Origin: a virus
Reading direction: 5' to 3' (one strand)
IMG/VR virus record: IMGVR_UViG_3300003690_000207
Span: 1 to 25,462 of that record
DNA: 25,462 nucleotides
The number at the start of each line of letters is the position of its first letter. Position 1 is the first letter of the stretch. Position numbers and translations under genes: made by a program. Shown piece by piece: positions 6,622-13,859 of the stretch. The notes below the pieces were generated by a model that searched no databases, had not been told where the DNA came from, and was given only the letters and a program-made list of their open reading frames with translations.

Positions 6622-7914
6622 ATGGCAGACAATATACAGACCCAGGCAGACCTTGAAGAACTGCTCAATAGCCCAGAGCGGTTCAGCGATTTTGTGACCA
6701 ACCGCTCCAAGGAAGTAATCGGCGAAGCGGTCAAGGAGCAAATGGAGACGGCGTTGAAGGAAGGCGCAGTGCGCCGGCCCCCGATGTCCGAAGAAGCCAT
6801 TGCAGAGGGCGCAACCATGCAGGGCAAAGAGTTTGGGGGTGGGTGGCAAGGCAAGGACGAGGCCAAGATTGACCTCCACCGTGAAGCGAAGGGCATGAAC
6901 GGGCAGTATAAATCCTTTGGCGAGTTCCTCACCACGATGGCTCCAGGGACTATCAGCCGTAGCGGGTTTGATGCTCGGCTCAAGGTACTTGGCGAAGGGC
7001 AGGGTGACCAGGGCGGGTTCTTGGTTCCAGAGCAGTTCACCACGCAACTCCTGGCCCTGGCCCTAGAGGACTCTGTGGTGCGCTCCAGGGCGTTCCGCTT
7101 GCCCATGACATCGCTAACCCTTGCTCTGCCGACTATCGTGGATACGACCCACGCCACAAATGTGCATGGCGGTGTCCGAGGGTACTGGACTCCTGAGAGC
7201 GGGAGTTACACCAGCAGCGAACCCAGCTTTGGCAGGGTGCAGCTAACGGCGAAGAAGCTAACAGGCTACACCAGTGCAGCCAACGAACTCCTGGCCGATG
7301 CAGCCATCTCGCTGGAGGCTCTGCTTCTCAGGTTGTTCCCAGCTGCCTTGGCTTTCTTTGAGGACGACGCCTTTATAAATGGTGTGGGCGCAGGAATGCC
7401 GCTCGGCATCATCAATGCCGATGCCCTGGTGAGCGTCGCTAAGGAGACGGGGCAAGCAGCCACCACAATCGTATCGGAGAACATCGACAAGATGTACTCT
7501 AGGATGCTCCCCTCTAGTCGTGGCAGAGCAGTCTGGCTCGCACACCCCGATACCCTGCCCCAGATAGTTAGTATGTCCCGCAGCGTAGGCACTGGTGGGT
7601 CTGCCGTGATGATGAACAATATGGCAGGGGCCGCACCAGCTTCCATCTATGGAAGACCCCTAATTCTAAGCGAGAAATGTCAGACCCTTGGGACGGCTGG
7701 CGACCTATTCTTCGTTGACTTTGGCTACTACGTCATCGGGGATAGGCAGTCACTAAGCATGGCTGCAAGCCCGCACGTTAGGTTCCAGAACGACGAGACC
7801 GTATGGAGATTCACCCAGCGAGTGGATGGTCGCCCCTGGCTGGAATCAGCCCTGACTCCCAGGAATGGAAGCAACACCCTATCCCCATTCGTAAATCTGG
7901 CAACTAGATCATAA
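6622..7914 (+). CDS. Major capsid protein, HK97 fold, with N-terminal delta/scaffold region
   Basis: This forms the icosahedral shell. The 430 residues divide into a charged helical N-terminal region (about 1-110, rich in E and K) that probably acts as the internal scaffold and is removed by the adjacent protease, and a shell domain beginning near GDQGGFLVPEQFTTQLL (about 132). Shell motifs include LALPTIVDTTHATN, the N-arm/E-loop region, GAGMPLGIINADALVS, MLPSSRGRAVWLAHPDTLPQ and SIYGRPLILSEKCQTLG, all characteristic of HK97 gp5-like proteins. GGGAGGAAAG precedes the ATG. Strong expression is expected. Confidence 0.97.
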   Translation: MADNIQTQADLEELLNSPERFSDFVTNRSKEVIGEAVKEQMETALKEGAVRRPPMSEEAIAEGATMQGKEFGGGWQGKDEAKIDLHREAKGMNGQYKSFGEFLTTMAPGTISRSGFDARLKVLGEGQGDQGGFLVPEQFTTQLLALALEDSVVRSRAFRLPMTSLTLALPTIVDTTHATNVHGGVRGYWTPESGSYTSSEPSFGRVQLTAKKLTGYTSAANELLADAAISLEALLLRLFPAALAFFEDDAFINGVGAGMPLGIINADALVSVAKETGQAATTIVSENIDKMYSRMLPSSRGRAVWLAHPDTLPQIVSMSRSVGTGGSAVMMNNMAGAAPASIYGRPLILSEKCQTLGTAGDLFFVDFGYYVIGDRQSLSMAASPHVRFQNDETVWRFTQRVDGRPWLESALTPRNGSNTLSPFVNLATRS

Positions 7915-7923
7915 GGAGAATAG

Positions 7924-8091
7924 ATGATAAACGTAATTGAGGCTCCAGGAGGGGCTGGGCTAAGAGGGGTCTGCCCCCATTGTGGGAAGAGTGACTACGA
8001 CGAGCGGGAATATCCGTCTAACTGTAAGCGGTGCGCCGCACCAATGGATAACAAGGCGGCGAAAGAGTGGGCCGAGAAGCCCAAGTCCTAG
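7924..8091 (+). CDS. 55-residue zinc-ribbon microprotein
   Basis: This is a short ORF right after the capsid gene, with AAGGAGAA 4 nt before its ATG. It encodes MINVIEAPGGAGLRG, then CPHCGKSDYDE, then NCKRCAAPM, and ends KEWAEKPKS. The two Cys pairs, CPHCG and CKRC, about 14 residues apart, are a classic C4 zinc ribbon. The ribosome site, the operon position and the complete zinc-binding set argue that it is real. Function is unknown; it may be a small nucleic-acid-binding or virion-associated factor. Confidence 0.75.
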   Translation: MINVIEAPGGAGLRGVCPHCGKSDYDEREYPSNCKRCAAPMDNKAAKEWAEKPKS

Positions 8092-8093
8092 TG

Positions 8094-8124
8094 GTGCAGG
8101 TGGCAAAACTTAACCACCTGACAC
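8094..8124 (+). other. Intercistronic hairpin in the capsid operon
   Basis: CAGGTGG (8097-8103) pairs perfectly with CCACCTG (8114-8120) around a 10-nt A-rich loop, and GTG/CAC (8094-8096 with 8122-8124) extends the stem across one bulged A. No T-run follows, so it is not a typical terminator. It may stabilise or process the abundant capsid transcript, or separate its translation from the next gene. Confidence 0.5.
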
Positions 8125-8143
8125 GAGCAATAGGGAGGTTGAA

Positions 8144-8623
8144 ATGTCTCAGAGATTAAGTGAACACGCAACAGTAACTGTTATTGAAACGGCTGATATT
8201 GGTGGGACGAATGTCACCAGCGGATGGCTGTCTATGCAGAACTATGCCAGAGCTATGGGCATAGTGGTTATCGGAGCCACCTGGAACGCCTCAGATGTCA
8301 TCGACGATTGCCGTTTTCAACAGGCAACCGACTCATCGGGAACCAGCGCAAAAGACCTGACCACAGACGCTTCGGGCGGAAACTATGATACCGACAGCCC
8401 TATAAATTCGGCATCTGAATTCGTGGTATTGGAAGTCCGTGGGGAAGACTTAGATGCGGATAACGGGTTTGACCATATCCGCTTGTACGTTGCCGAGACT
8501 GGGAACAATGGCACAGACAATGTGACGATTGCTGCCATCAGATATGGCTACGCCTACCCCAAGAAGGAACTCCAGGGCGCAGCTTCCTCAGCCGCCAAGG
8601 TCTATGTGGACATCAACACCTAG
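8144..8623 (+). CDS. Probable virion protein, unknown function (159 aa)
   Basis: I do not recognise a named family. The protein is acidic and rich in Thr, Ser, Gly and Val, with alternating hydrophobic strands (ATVTVIETADIGGTNVTSGW, FVVLEVRGEDLD, HIRLYVAETG), which suggests an all-beta fold. It follows the capsid protein at the place where decoration or head-stabilising proteins usually lie. GGGAGG about 7 nt before the ATG predicts good translation. A head decoration role is an inference from position and composition only. Confidence 0.75.
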   Translation: MSQRLSEHATVTVIETADIGGTNVTSGWLSMQNYARAMGIVVIGATWNASDVIDDCRFQQATDSSGTSAKDLTTDASGGNYDTDSPINSASEFVVLEVRGEDLDADNGFDHIRLYVAETGNNGTDNVTIAAIRYGYAYPKKELQGAASSAAKVYVDINT

Positions 8624-8624
8624 A

Positions 8625-8846
8625 ATGTCCAGGGTAATTTCTGGCAACAAGAACAACATCCCTGGCGACCTTGAGCCGTTGGAATGGGCCAACGAGGTCT
8701 GGGCCGTGATGGATGAACAGGGTTTGAGCCAGAACGATGCTAAGGTTCTCGTGGCTGGTCGATATGCTACCAAAGCAGAGGACCAGCCACGGGCCGATAA
8801 GATGGTCAAGGAATCTCGCAACAAGGGAGTGATGAGCAATGGCTGA
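8625..8846 (+). CDS. Small hypothetical protein (73 aa) in the head region
   Basis: The ORF starting MSRVISGNKNN at 8625 lies one base after the previous TAG, so it is probably translated by coupling; no good Shine-Dalgarno is visible. The frame is also open upstream, but that part overlaps the previous gene and has a biased, unnatural composition. It is soluble and mostly helical (EPLEWANEVWAVMDEQGLSQ, KADKMVKESRN-like C-terminus). Its stop overlaps the next ATG by 8 nt (ATGGCTGA). Function is unknown. Confidence 0.65.
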   Translation: MSRVISGNKNNIPGDLEPLEWANEVWAVMDEQGLSQNDAKVLVAGRYATKAEDQPRADKMVKESRNKGVMSNG

Positions 8847-9306
8847 TACAAACACGAACCGTCAGAGACTAACTGAGGTAGGGCAGTTAGGGTTTCGGGT
8901 AGACAAAGCGACGGCCTCTCTGCCTCAAGCTACTGATGCGGCACTGTTTACGATAACAGGTGGCCGCATATACATGACCGCTATCATCGGTGAGGTTACG
9001 ACTGTCATGCAGACTCAGGCCAATAACACCAAGCTGGTGTTTAACCCCACTGAGACAGGCGCAGACCAGGATATGTGTGCCGTGCTGAATACCACGGGAG
9101 ATGCTGTTGGCACCCTCTACACGGTAAGCGGAACCGTAGGGGATGCGCTGAGGGATGACCTCTGGATTGGCATCTCTATGACGTACCCGATGATCTTGTC
9201 AGAGGGGGACATAGAGCTAAACTGTGCCGCCTCCAACACGGGGTCTGTCAGCTGGACGATGTTCTACTATCCCATCGACACGGGCGCAACCGTAGCATCG
9301 GCGTAG
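8839..9306 (+). CDS. Beta-rich probable virion protein (155 aa)
   Basis: No named family is recognised. The sequence has repeated short strands and Thr/Gly/Asn-rich turns (AALFTITGGRIYMTAIIGEV, NNTKLVFNPTETGADQDMC, SVSWTMFYYPIDTGA), the look of a jelly-roll-like structural protein. Proteins of this size and style are common between capsid and connector genes in siphophages. The start overlaps the upstream stop by 8 nt. The role could be decoration or a head fibre base; this is inferred, not shown. Confidence 0.72.
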   Translation: MADTNTNRQRLTEVGQLGFRVDKATASLPQATDAALFTITGGRIYMTAIIGEVTTVMQTQANNTKLVFNPTETGADQDMCAVLNTTGDAVGTLYTVSGTVGDALRDDLWIGISMTYPMILSEGDIELNCAASNTGSVSWTMFYYPIDTGATVASA

Positions 9307-9315
9307 AGGAGATAA

Positions 9316-9441
9316 GTGACACCTGAAACAGATCAAGAACAGGCAGAAGAAGCCCCAGCCGTAGAGGAAGAAGCTGCGGTGGAGGAAGACGCTACCGCAG
9401 AAGAAGCCGAACCCTCTGAAGATGAGGCGAAGGGGGATTAG
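9316..9441 (+). CDS. Very acidic 41-residue ORF (GTG start)
   Basis: AGAGGAGATAA followed by GTG at 9316 opens a frame that ends with TAG at 9439-9441. It starts MTPETDQEQAEEAPAVEEE and ends SEDEAKGD. Fourteen Glu and four Asp against a single Lys in 41 residues is extreme. The ribosome site and the neat fit between two genes (9 nt after the first, 3 nt before the next) support translation. It is probably disordered. A scaffold-like or nucleic-acid-mimic role can only be guessed. Confidence 0.55.
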   Translation: MTPETDQEQAEEAPAVEEEAAVEEDATAEEAEPSEDEAKGD

Positions 9442-9444
9442 TCG

Positions 9445-9813
9445 ATGGCAGGTAGCGTAACGATTACCTACTCCTCCCATGCCACTATTAGATACGTCCA
9501 GTGGTCATGGACAAGCGATGCGTCTGGGGATGTAAGCGGCACGGACACGGTGGTGGTCAGCGGTGTGGCCCTCCGATGGGCTACCAATCCAGGCAGCACG
9601 GCTCCAACCGATGACTATGACATTGTGGTCAACGACGAGGACAGCATAGACATTGCTAATGGTGGTCTAGGTAATAGAGACACCAGCACCAGCGAACACT
9701 TTATCCCAGGGGGCGATGCCGACCCTGGAGCAGCCTTTGTAGGGAAACTCAGCTTGGTGGTATCCAACGCTGGCAACGCCAAGGAAGGCGTTCTGCGTAT
9801 GTATTATAGATAG
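9445..9813 (+). CDS. Beta-rich probable virion protein (122 aa)
   Basis: This is a small protein of alternating strands and acidic turns: GSVTITYSSHATIRYVQWSW, then ALRWATNPGSTAPTDDYDI, then SEHFIPGGDADP and KLSLVVSNAG near the C-terminus. The pattern fits a compact all-beta structural protein. I recall similar proteins in the head-tail interval of siphophages but cannot name a function. It starts 3 nt after the acidic ORF and 9 nt before the fibre-like gene, so the three are likely co-transcribed. Confidence 0.72.
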   Translation: MAGSVTITYSSHATIRYVQWSWTSDASGDVSGTDTVVVSGVALRWATNPGSTAPTDDYDIVVNDEDSIDIANGGLGNRDTSTSEHFIPGGDADPGAAFVGKLSLVVSNAGNAKEGVLRMYYR

Positions 9814-9822
9814 GGGTGCAGT

Positions 9823-11283
9823 ATGGCAACAGGCTCACGCACTGAGGGGCTTAGGGGTATAGGCAGCAACGGGTTCATCCGCACGGTGGCGAACCTAACT
9901 GTCACGGGCGACCTTGTAGTCCTTGGGGAGAACAGAGCATTGGCTGGCACGGGTTCCTTCTTCTGGGAAGATGCCGATGCCAACGCTGAATACTGGGCTT
10001 TTGAACTACCCTCTGGAACCAGTCAACACGTCCCCGTCCTGGGGGTCGGAGTTGGTCTGGATGGTGTAGACCTGGGCCTATTTGACGGCATCACTCAGCC
10101 CACCATGGTGGTACTGGATGCCGACAGGGATTCCTTCATCGCAGTAGACTTTTCTGGCGATGATGCCGCACGGCTACGCTCCAACGCAGCCATGGCTATC
10201 ACATCCAGTTCCACTTTGACTCTCACTCCTACAACCGATGTCCATATCTCAAACGGTACGGGTCTGGTCATCGGGCATACTGCCCAGGTCACCGCAAACA
10301 CCCTCGCCGAGCTACAACTCCTTGGGACTGTTGCGGTTGACTCCAGTGCAATGATTGGATTGTTTAGTTCCAGTTTGCACACCACCCCCGCCGAGTTGCA
10401 GTTTGTGAAGAGCCGTAGTGCGACCATTGGGGGGTTTACGATTGTCGATGACGACGATGTGATTGGTAGGCTGACCTTCCTCCCTGCCGACGGCGTAGAC
10501 CTAGCCACAATCTCAGCAACCTTCCATGCCGAGGTGGAGGACGGGTCTCCCGCAGCGGGGGACATAGGCACGGCCTTTGTGTTCTCTACGATGGCTGGCG
10601 GGGGTGTAGCCCTCACCGAAAAGATGAGGCTAGAGGCCGACGGAGGACTGAAGTTTAACCAAGCCTCGACGATTAGCACTGGGACGGGCGACCTAAAGCT
10701 TAGCTCGTACAGCAACAGCTACGTATTCGGTGGCCCTGGTGGAGATAAATTCCTAGACACCGACGCCAACACGTTTATCATTCGAGCCAGGGGGGGGCAA
10801 AATATTTATTTCAGGCTTGGAGATAATGGCGGTTCCACGGGGCTGATTATTGAGGACGACAACGCTGCCGATGTTCTGAAGATCACATCTGACGGAGATA
10901 TCACGGTCAATCAAGAGTCGACCTGGAGCACCACATCTGGAAATATCGTTCTCCAACCCACTGGGACGCTGGTGCTTAATTCTGTTAATGCGGGTGTCAC
11001 TGCCGATACTGGCTCCTCACAGGACGACGGGGCTATCACTGAACTGATTACTCAGGTATCAGTCTGCGCTACTGCTGGGGATGCGGTTACCTTGCCCTCC
11101 GCTACTGCTGGAATGGTCATCATAGTGTTGAACGATGGTGCGGAGTCCTGTGATGTGTTCCCCGCATCTGGAGATAACATCGACGAGGCTGGGGCCAATG
11201 TCGCCCACGCCCTGGCTGTCAACAAGAACGCAATGTTCATCGCTCACGATGCAACGCATTGGTCTGTAATCCTCACAGCCTAG
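9823..11283 (+). CDS. Fibre-like beta-repeat structural protein (486 aa)
   Basis: The protein is made of repeated short beta motifs rich in Gly, Thr, Ser, Asp and Asn (NLTVTGDLVVLGENRALAGT, MRLEADGGLKFNQASTISTG, DVLKITSDGDITVNQEST). This style is shared by phage fibre and appendage shafts. The last 75 residues (GDAVTLPSATAGMVIIVLND, then DVFPASGDNID, then FIAHDATHWSVIL) resemble a module often seen at the end of head or tail fibres. There is no C-terminal intramolecular chaperone (S74-type). Its place between capsid and connector genes favours a head fibre over a tail fibre. Host-surface binding is an inference. Confidence 0.75.
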   Translation: MATGSRTEGLRGIGSNGFIRTVANLTVTGDLVVLGENRALAGTGSFFWEDADANAEYWAFELPSGTSQHVPVLGVGVGLDGVDLGLFDGITQPTMVVLDADRDSFIAVDFSGDDAARLRSNAAMAITSSSTLTLTPTTDVHISNGTGLVIGHTAQVTANTLAELQLLGTVAVDSSAMIGLFSSSLHTTPAELQFVKSRSATIGGFTIVDDDDVIGRLTFLPADGVDLATISATFHAEVEDGSPAAGDIGTAFVFSTMAGGGVALTEKMRLEADGGLKFNQASTISTGTGDLKLSSYSNSYVFGGPGGDKFLDTDANTFIIRARGGQNIYFRLGDNGGSTGLIIEDDNAADVLKITSDGDITVNQESTWSTTSGNIVLQPTGTLVLNSVNAGVTADTGSSQDDGAITELITQVSVCATAGDAVTLPSATAGMVIIVLNDGAESCDVFPASGDNIDEAGANVAHALAVNKNAMFIAHDATHWSVILTA

Positions 11284-11301
11284 CTTAAGGAGTACCTAGA
11301 T

Positions 11302-11511
11302 ATGGCCATCGAAAAATCGAACGCACTGGTAAAGTCCCTATCGGTGAACGCTGATGGGAGCGTGACCGCTAAGGTCAATTTTAAGTTAGCAGATGGAGAT
11401 ACCGATATTACGAGAGTGGTTGTGGATGTGGCTGTAAGCAATGCATCAAGTGCAGAGCTTGCATCAGTCGCCTCGCTGGTCTCTAAAGCAGCCGTCCTGG
11501 CGGTGGCATAA
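11302..11511 (+). CDS. Small hypothetical protein (69 aa)
   Basis: AGGAG lies about 11 nt before the ATG. The sequence begins MAIEKSNALVKSLSVNADGS, continues with strand-like TAKVNFKLADGDTDITRVVV, and ends with an Ala/Ser/Val helix. No hydrophobic stretch is long enough to be a clear membrane anchor. The TAA overlaps the next ATG (TAATG), showing coupling. Function is unknown. Confidence 0.65.
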   Translation: MAIEKSNALVKSLSVNADGSVTAKVNFKLADGDTDITRVVVDVAVSNASSAELASVASLVSKAAVLAVA

Positions 11512-11747
11512 TGCCTGAAACCTTACAGGACATATCTATACCAGCCACGGCCCAACAGTCTCTCCGCTCCATGCTGTCACAGATACGTCAAATGGAAATG
11601 CAAGTGAATGCGTATGTACGGGGGCTACGGGATGCACAGGGATTAGAGGGCGATGATTGGGCACTCAACCTGGAGAGCATGACCTTTGAGAAGCAGCCCA
11701 AGCAGGAGCAGGTTAATGGCGTGGGAGCAGCTACAGGCAATCCTTAA
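11511..11747 (+). CDS. Small helical hypothetical protein (78 aa)
   Basis: It starts MPETLQDISIPATAQQSLRS and continues SMLSQIRQMEMQVNAYVRGL, a likely amphipathic helix or short coiled coil. Then come EGDDWALNLESMTFEK and a Gln/Gly-rich end. I recall similar small proteins in siphophage genomes without assigned function. The start is fixed by the TAATG overlap with the gene before, and the 3' end overlaps the next gene by 32 nt. Confidence 0.65.
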   Translation: MPETLQDISIPATAQQSLRSMLSQIRQMEMQVNAYVRGLRDAQGLEGDDWALNLESMTFEKQPKQEQVNGVGAATGNP

Positions 11748-11892
11748 GGAAAACAAGGACACCAACAGGATTGAGGGGCGAGACCCACAGACGGCCTGTC
11801 CTATTGATGGGGCAATCCTGGTAATTCATCCAGACGGGCGTAGGAATTGCCCCCTAGGAAACTACTCGACATGGGCAGGTGGCCCCCGATAA
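11716..11892 (+). CDS. Small protein with a degenerate Cys motif (58 aa)
   Basis: It begins MAWEQLQAILKENKDTN and contains ACPIDGAILVIHPDGRRNCP, a two-Cys motif resembling a reduced zinc ribbon or a knuckle seen in small phage connector-region proteins. AGGAG lies 8 nt before the ATG at 11716. The frame extends further upstream but only through sequence overlapping the previous gene, so the shorter start is preferred. Function is unknown. Confidence 0.65.
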   Translation: MAWEQLQAILKENKDTNRIEGRDPQTACPIDGAILVIHPDGRRNCPLGNYSTWAGGPR

Positions 11893-11937
11893 CTGAATAG
11901 CAGCCCAGCCTATCTGTCCTAGAAAGCAAGGAGAGCG

Positions 11938-13014
11938 ATGGCTAACTGGTACGTTTCAAGGGAGCGATTCAAGGTCGCTGCCAATATAAGCGGTGCGCAA
12001 TTTAATCCTGTTATCGACAGGGTAATTGAAGCTGCAAGCAGGGATGTAGACCGCTGGACTCGTAGGCATTTCCTCCCCAAGACCCAGACCAGATTATACC
12101 GTTGGCCCCAGCCCCGTCCTGGCCTAGCGACAGTGCTATGGTTAGACCAAGACCTCCTCTCGGTCTCTACGCTCCAGACCCAGGCCCAGAATACCAGCCC
12201 AACCACTGTCTCCTCGTCTGACTATTTTCTGGAGCCAACCAACCCAGAACCCGATGGGAATACTCGCTACAACCGCATAGAGATAGACCTATCCAGCACC
12301 GCAGCCTTTGAGTCAGGTGATACTCCCCAGCGGTCTATAAGCGTCCTTGGCTCCTGGGGATGGGGGAATACCACCGCATCCGCAGGAACCGTGGATGACT
12401 CAGGCGGTATCAGTTCCAGCGACACCACGCTAGTCATAGCTGATGCCAGCACGATTGATGTGGGCGATACCCTCCTCATTGATTCGGAGCAGATATTCGT
12501 TGCGGACAGGACGTTTGCTGCCAAGGGTAGCATCCTCCTCAACATGGGAAGTAATTTAGCTGCGACCAATGCCACGGTTACCGTGACCCTGGATGGGAGC
12601 CACGGGATCGTTGCTGGAGAGGTTATTCGCCTCGACTCGGAGCAGATGTATGTCGTGTCCGTTTCGACCAATGACCTCACTGTCATTCGGGCCTGGGACG
12701 GCTCAGTCCTAGCCTCGCATAATGATGACGTAGCTTGCCACGTTAACCGCACCCTGACCATTGAGAGAGGGCTTAACGGCACTACAGCCGCAAGTCACAG
12801 CGATTCCACAGCTATCACCCGATACCTCCCAGACGCAGATGTGGCGAGGTGGTGTCTGGCAGAGGCGATGGCGGTCTACCATCAGCAGCACTCAGGCTGG
12901 GGACGTTCTGTTGGTACTGGAGAAGGGGCTACGGAACTGGAAGGGCGTGACCTGAGTCAACTAAGGCAGAGCATGGTTGGATACTATCGTAGAGCTAGAC
13001 AGGCGGTGGTCTAA
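11938..13014 (+). CDS. Head-tail connector / adaptor protein with an inserted beta domain
   Basis: The N-terminal 100 residues (FNPVIDRVIEAASRDVDRWT, RRHFLPKTQTRLYRWPQPRP, LDQDLLSVSTLQTQ) and the C-terminal helices (DADVARWCLAEAMAVYHQQ) look like the helical gp6/gp15-type adaptor that docks under the portal. Between them, about residues 150-290, lies a beta-rich insertion containing two related units: DSEQIFV and DSEQMYV, then AWDGSVLASHNDD and GLNGTTAASHSDS. This makes the protein about three times longer than simple adaptors. The insertion may decorate the neck. AAGGAGAGCG precedes the ATG. Confidence 0.8.
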   Translation: MANWYVSRERFKVAANISGAQFNPVIDRVIEAASRDVDRWTRRHFLPKTQTRLYRWPQPRPGLATVLWLDQDLLSVSTLQTQAQNTSPTTVSSSDYFLEPTNPEPDGNTRYNRIEIDLSSTAAFESGDTPQRSISVLGSWGWGNTTASAGTVDDSGGISSSDTTLVIADASTIDVGDTLLIDSEQIFVADRTFAAKGSILLNMGSNLAATNATVTVTLDGSHGIVAGEVIRLDSEQMYVVSVSTNDLTVIRAWDGSVLASHNDDVACHVNRTLTIERGLNGTTAASHSDSTAITRYLPDADVARWCLAEAMAVYHQQHSGWGRSVGTGEGATELEGRDLSQLRQSMVGYYRRARQAVV

Positions 13015-13319
13015 TGGCTGTTGGCATAACGGTAGAGGCTACAGGCCCACTGTTCAAGGAGGGTGGGAGGATTGTGGGGAAGGTGACTGAGGGGTTTGTC
13101 CAGAGGATGGTAGAGGTCGGAGAGCAACGCCTGGACATTGTACTCAGGCCCAGGAACACAAAGCCAGGAGTGTATCGAACCGTCCAGCAAGGCGGCAAAA
13201 GCACGGGCCATTATCGGCGCAATGTTAGCGGTACAGTTCAAGGGGTACGGGGGCGCATTGATGACGGAGGGGTCATCTATGGCCGCCGCCTTTCGCAAAA
13301 CGAAGCAATGGCTGGATGA
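13014..13319 (+). CDS. Minor virion morphogenesis protein, probably frame-disrupted (N-terminal part)
   Basis: The frame starts on TAATG from the adaptor and reads MAVGITVEATGPLFKEGGRI, then a helix, then STGHYRRNVSG and IDDGGVIYG. This resembles a siphophage neck/tail-completion family whose members, from memory, continue after GVxYG with about 20 residues (a WLEG and RFKGY segment) and then an FRrT helix. Here the frame instead ends RRLSQNEAMAG. The expected FRKTKQWLDEQ helix appears at once in the +1 frame. So the gene looks like it has lost a short non-triplet segment, or uses a frameshift. Confidence 0.6.
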   Translation: MAVGITVEATGPLFKEGGRIVGKVTEGFVQRMVEVGEQRLDIVLRPRNTKPGVYRTVQQGGKSTGHYRRNVSGTVQGVRGRIDDGGVIYGRRLSQNEAMAG

Positions 13320-13383
13320 ACAAGTGGATAAAGAGTCCAGGGACTACATGAAGAACTATGTCCGCAATTTGGGCGGGAAGTAA
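13279..13383 (+). pseudogene. C-terminal remnant of the same minor virion protein in the +1 frame
   Basis: Starting at an ATG at 13279, the +1 frame reads MAAAFRKTKQWLDEQVDKES and ends YMKNYVRNLGGK, directly before the next gene's ATG at 13384. Its charged amphipathic helix is what the family shows at its C-terminus, and it fits on to GVIYG in the other frame around GGCCGCCGCC (13281-13290). It may be a decayed tail or the product of a +1 shift. Confidence 0.45.
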
Positions 13384-13857
13384 ATGGCGTTTGAAATAGG
13401 TTCCACCCTCCACGCTGTTGAATCCTATGTGCAGGCATCGGGGTTATTCCAGAGCGTCCAGGTAGGGGAGCCGAAATCTCCACCAGGACAGGGATACCAT
13501 GCGGCGATATTTATGCGCTCGGTGGCGATTAACCTTGTCTATGCAGGGGGCGATACCAGAGAGAACCATCTCGTCACATTACGCATCTATAGGGATATGC
13601 TGGCAGAGCAGACAGACCCACAGCAAAGCCTGGAGAATGAGATGGCTGTGGTAGTGTCCAAGCTGATGAGCGACCTCCTGGGAGATACCGACCTAGAATC
13701 TACTATCATGACCATAGACGTTGCAGGGATGGACGGGACGAGCCTACGGGCCGAGTACGGCTATCTGGACGTTGGAGGGACGATGTACCGCATGGCTGAT
13801 ATAACCCTACCTCTCATAGTTAATGGCAGCGCAACCGTTGTCGGGACAGGAGTTTAA
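13384..13857 (+). CDS. Tail terminator / tail completion protein
   Basis: The N-terminus, LHAVESYVQASGLFQSVQVG, followed by EPKSPPGQGYHAAIFMRSVA and then TLRIYRDMLAEQTDPQQSLE, matches the pattern of siphophage tail-terminator proteins (helix, then EPK-PPG, then strands), about 150 residues long. These form the ring that caps the tail tube and joins it to the head connector. The position between the connector genes and the tail-tube gene fits. The ATG abuts the stop of the +1-frame remnant. The next gene starts 2 nt after its stop. Confidence 0.78.
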   Translation: MAFEIGSTLHAVESYVQASGLFQSVQVGEPKSPPGQGYHAAIFMRSVAINLVYAGGDTRENHLVTLRIYRDMLAEQTDPQQSLENEMAVVVSKLMSDLLGDTDLESTIMTIDVAGMDGTSLRAEYGYLDVGGTMYRMADITLPLIVNGSATVVGTGV

Positions 13858-13859
13858 TC

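Noticed and set aside
8529-8624. Longer upstream start for the 73-residue protein
   Set aside because: The extra N-terminus overlaps the previous gene and has biased Pro/Arg/Ser composition typical of an out-of-frame reading.
10095-10715. A 206-codon minus-strand frame
   Set aside because: It is a shadow of the fibre-like gene with low-complexity Ser/Val/Pro composition and no supporting context; all credible genes run rightward.
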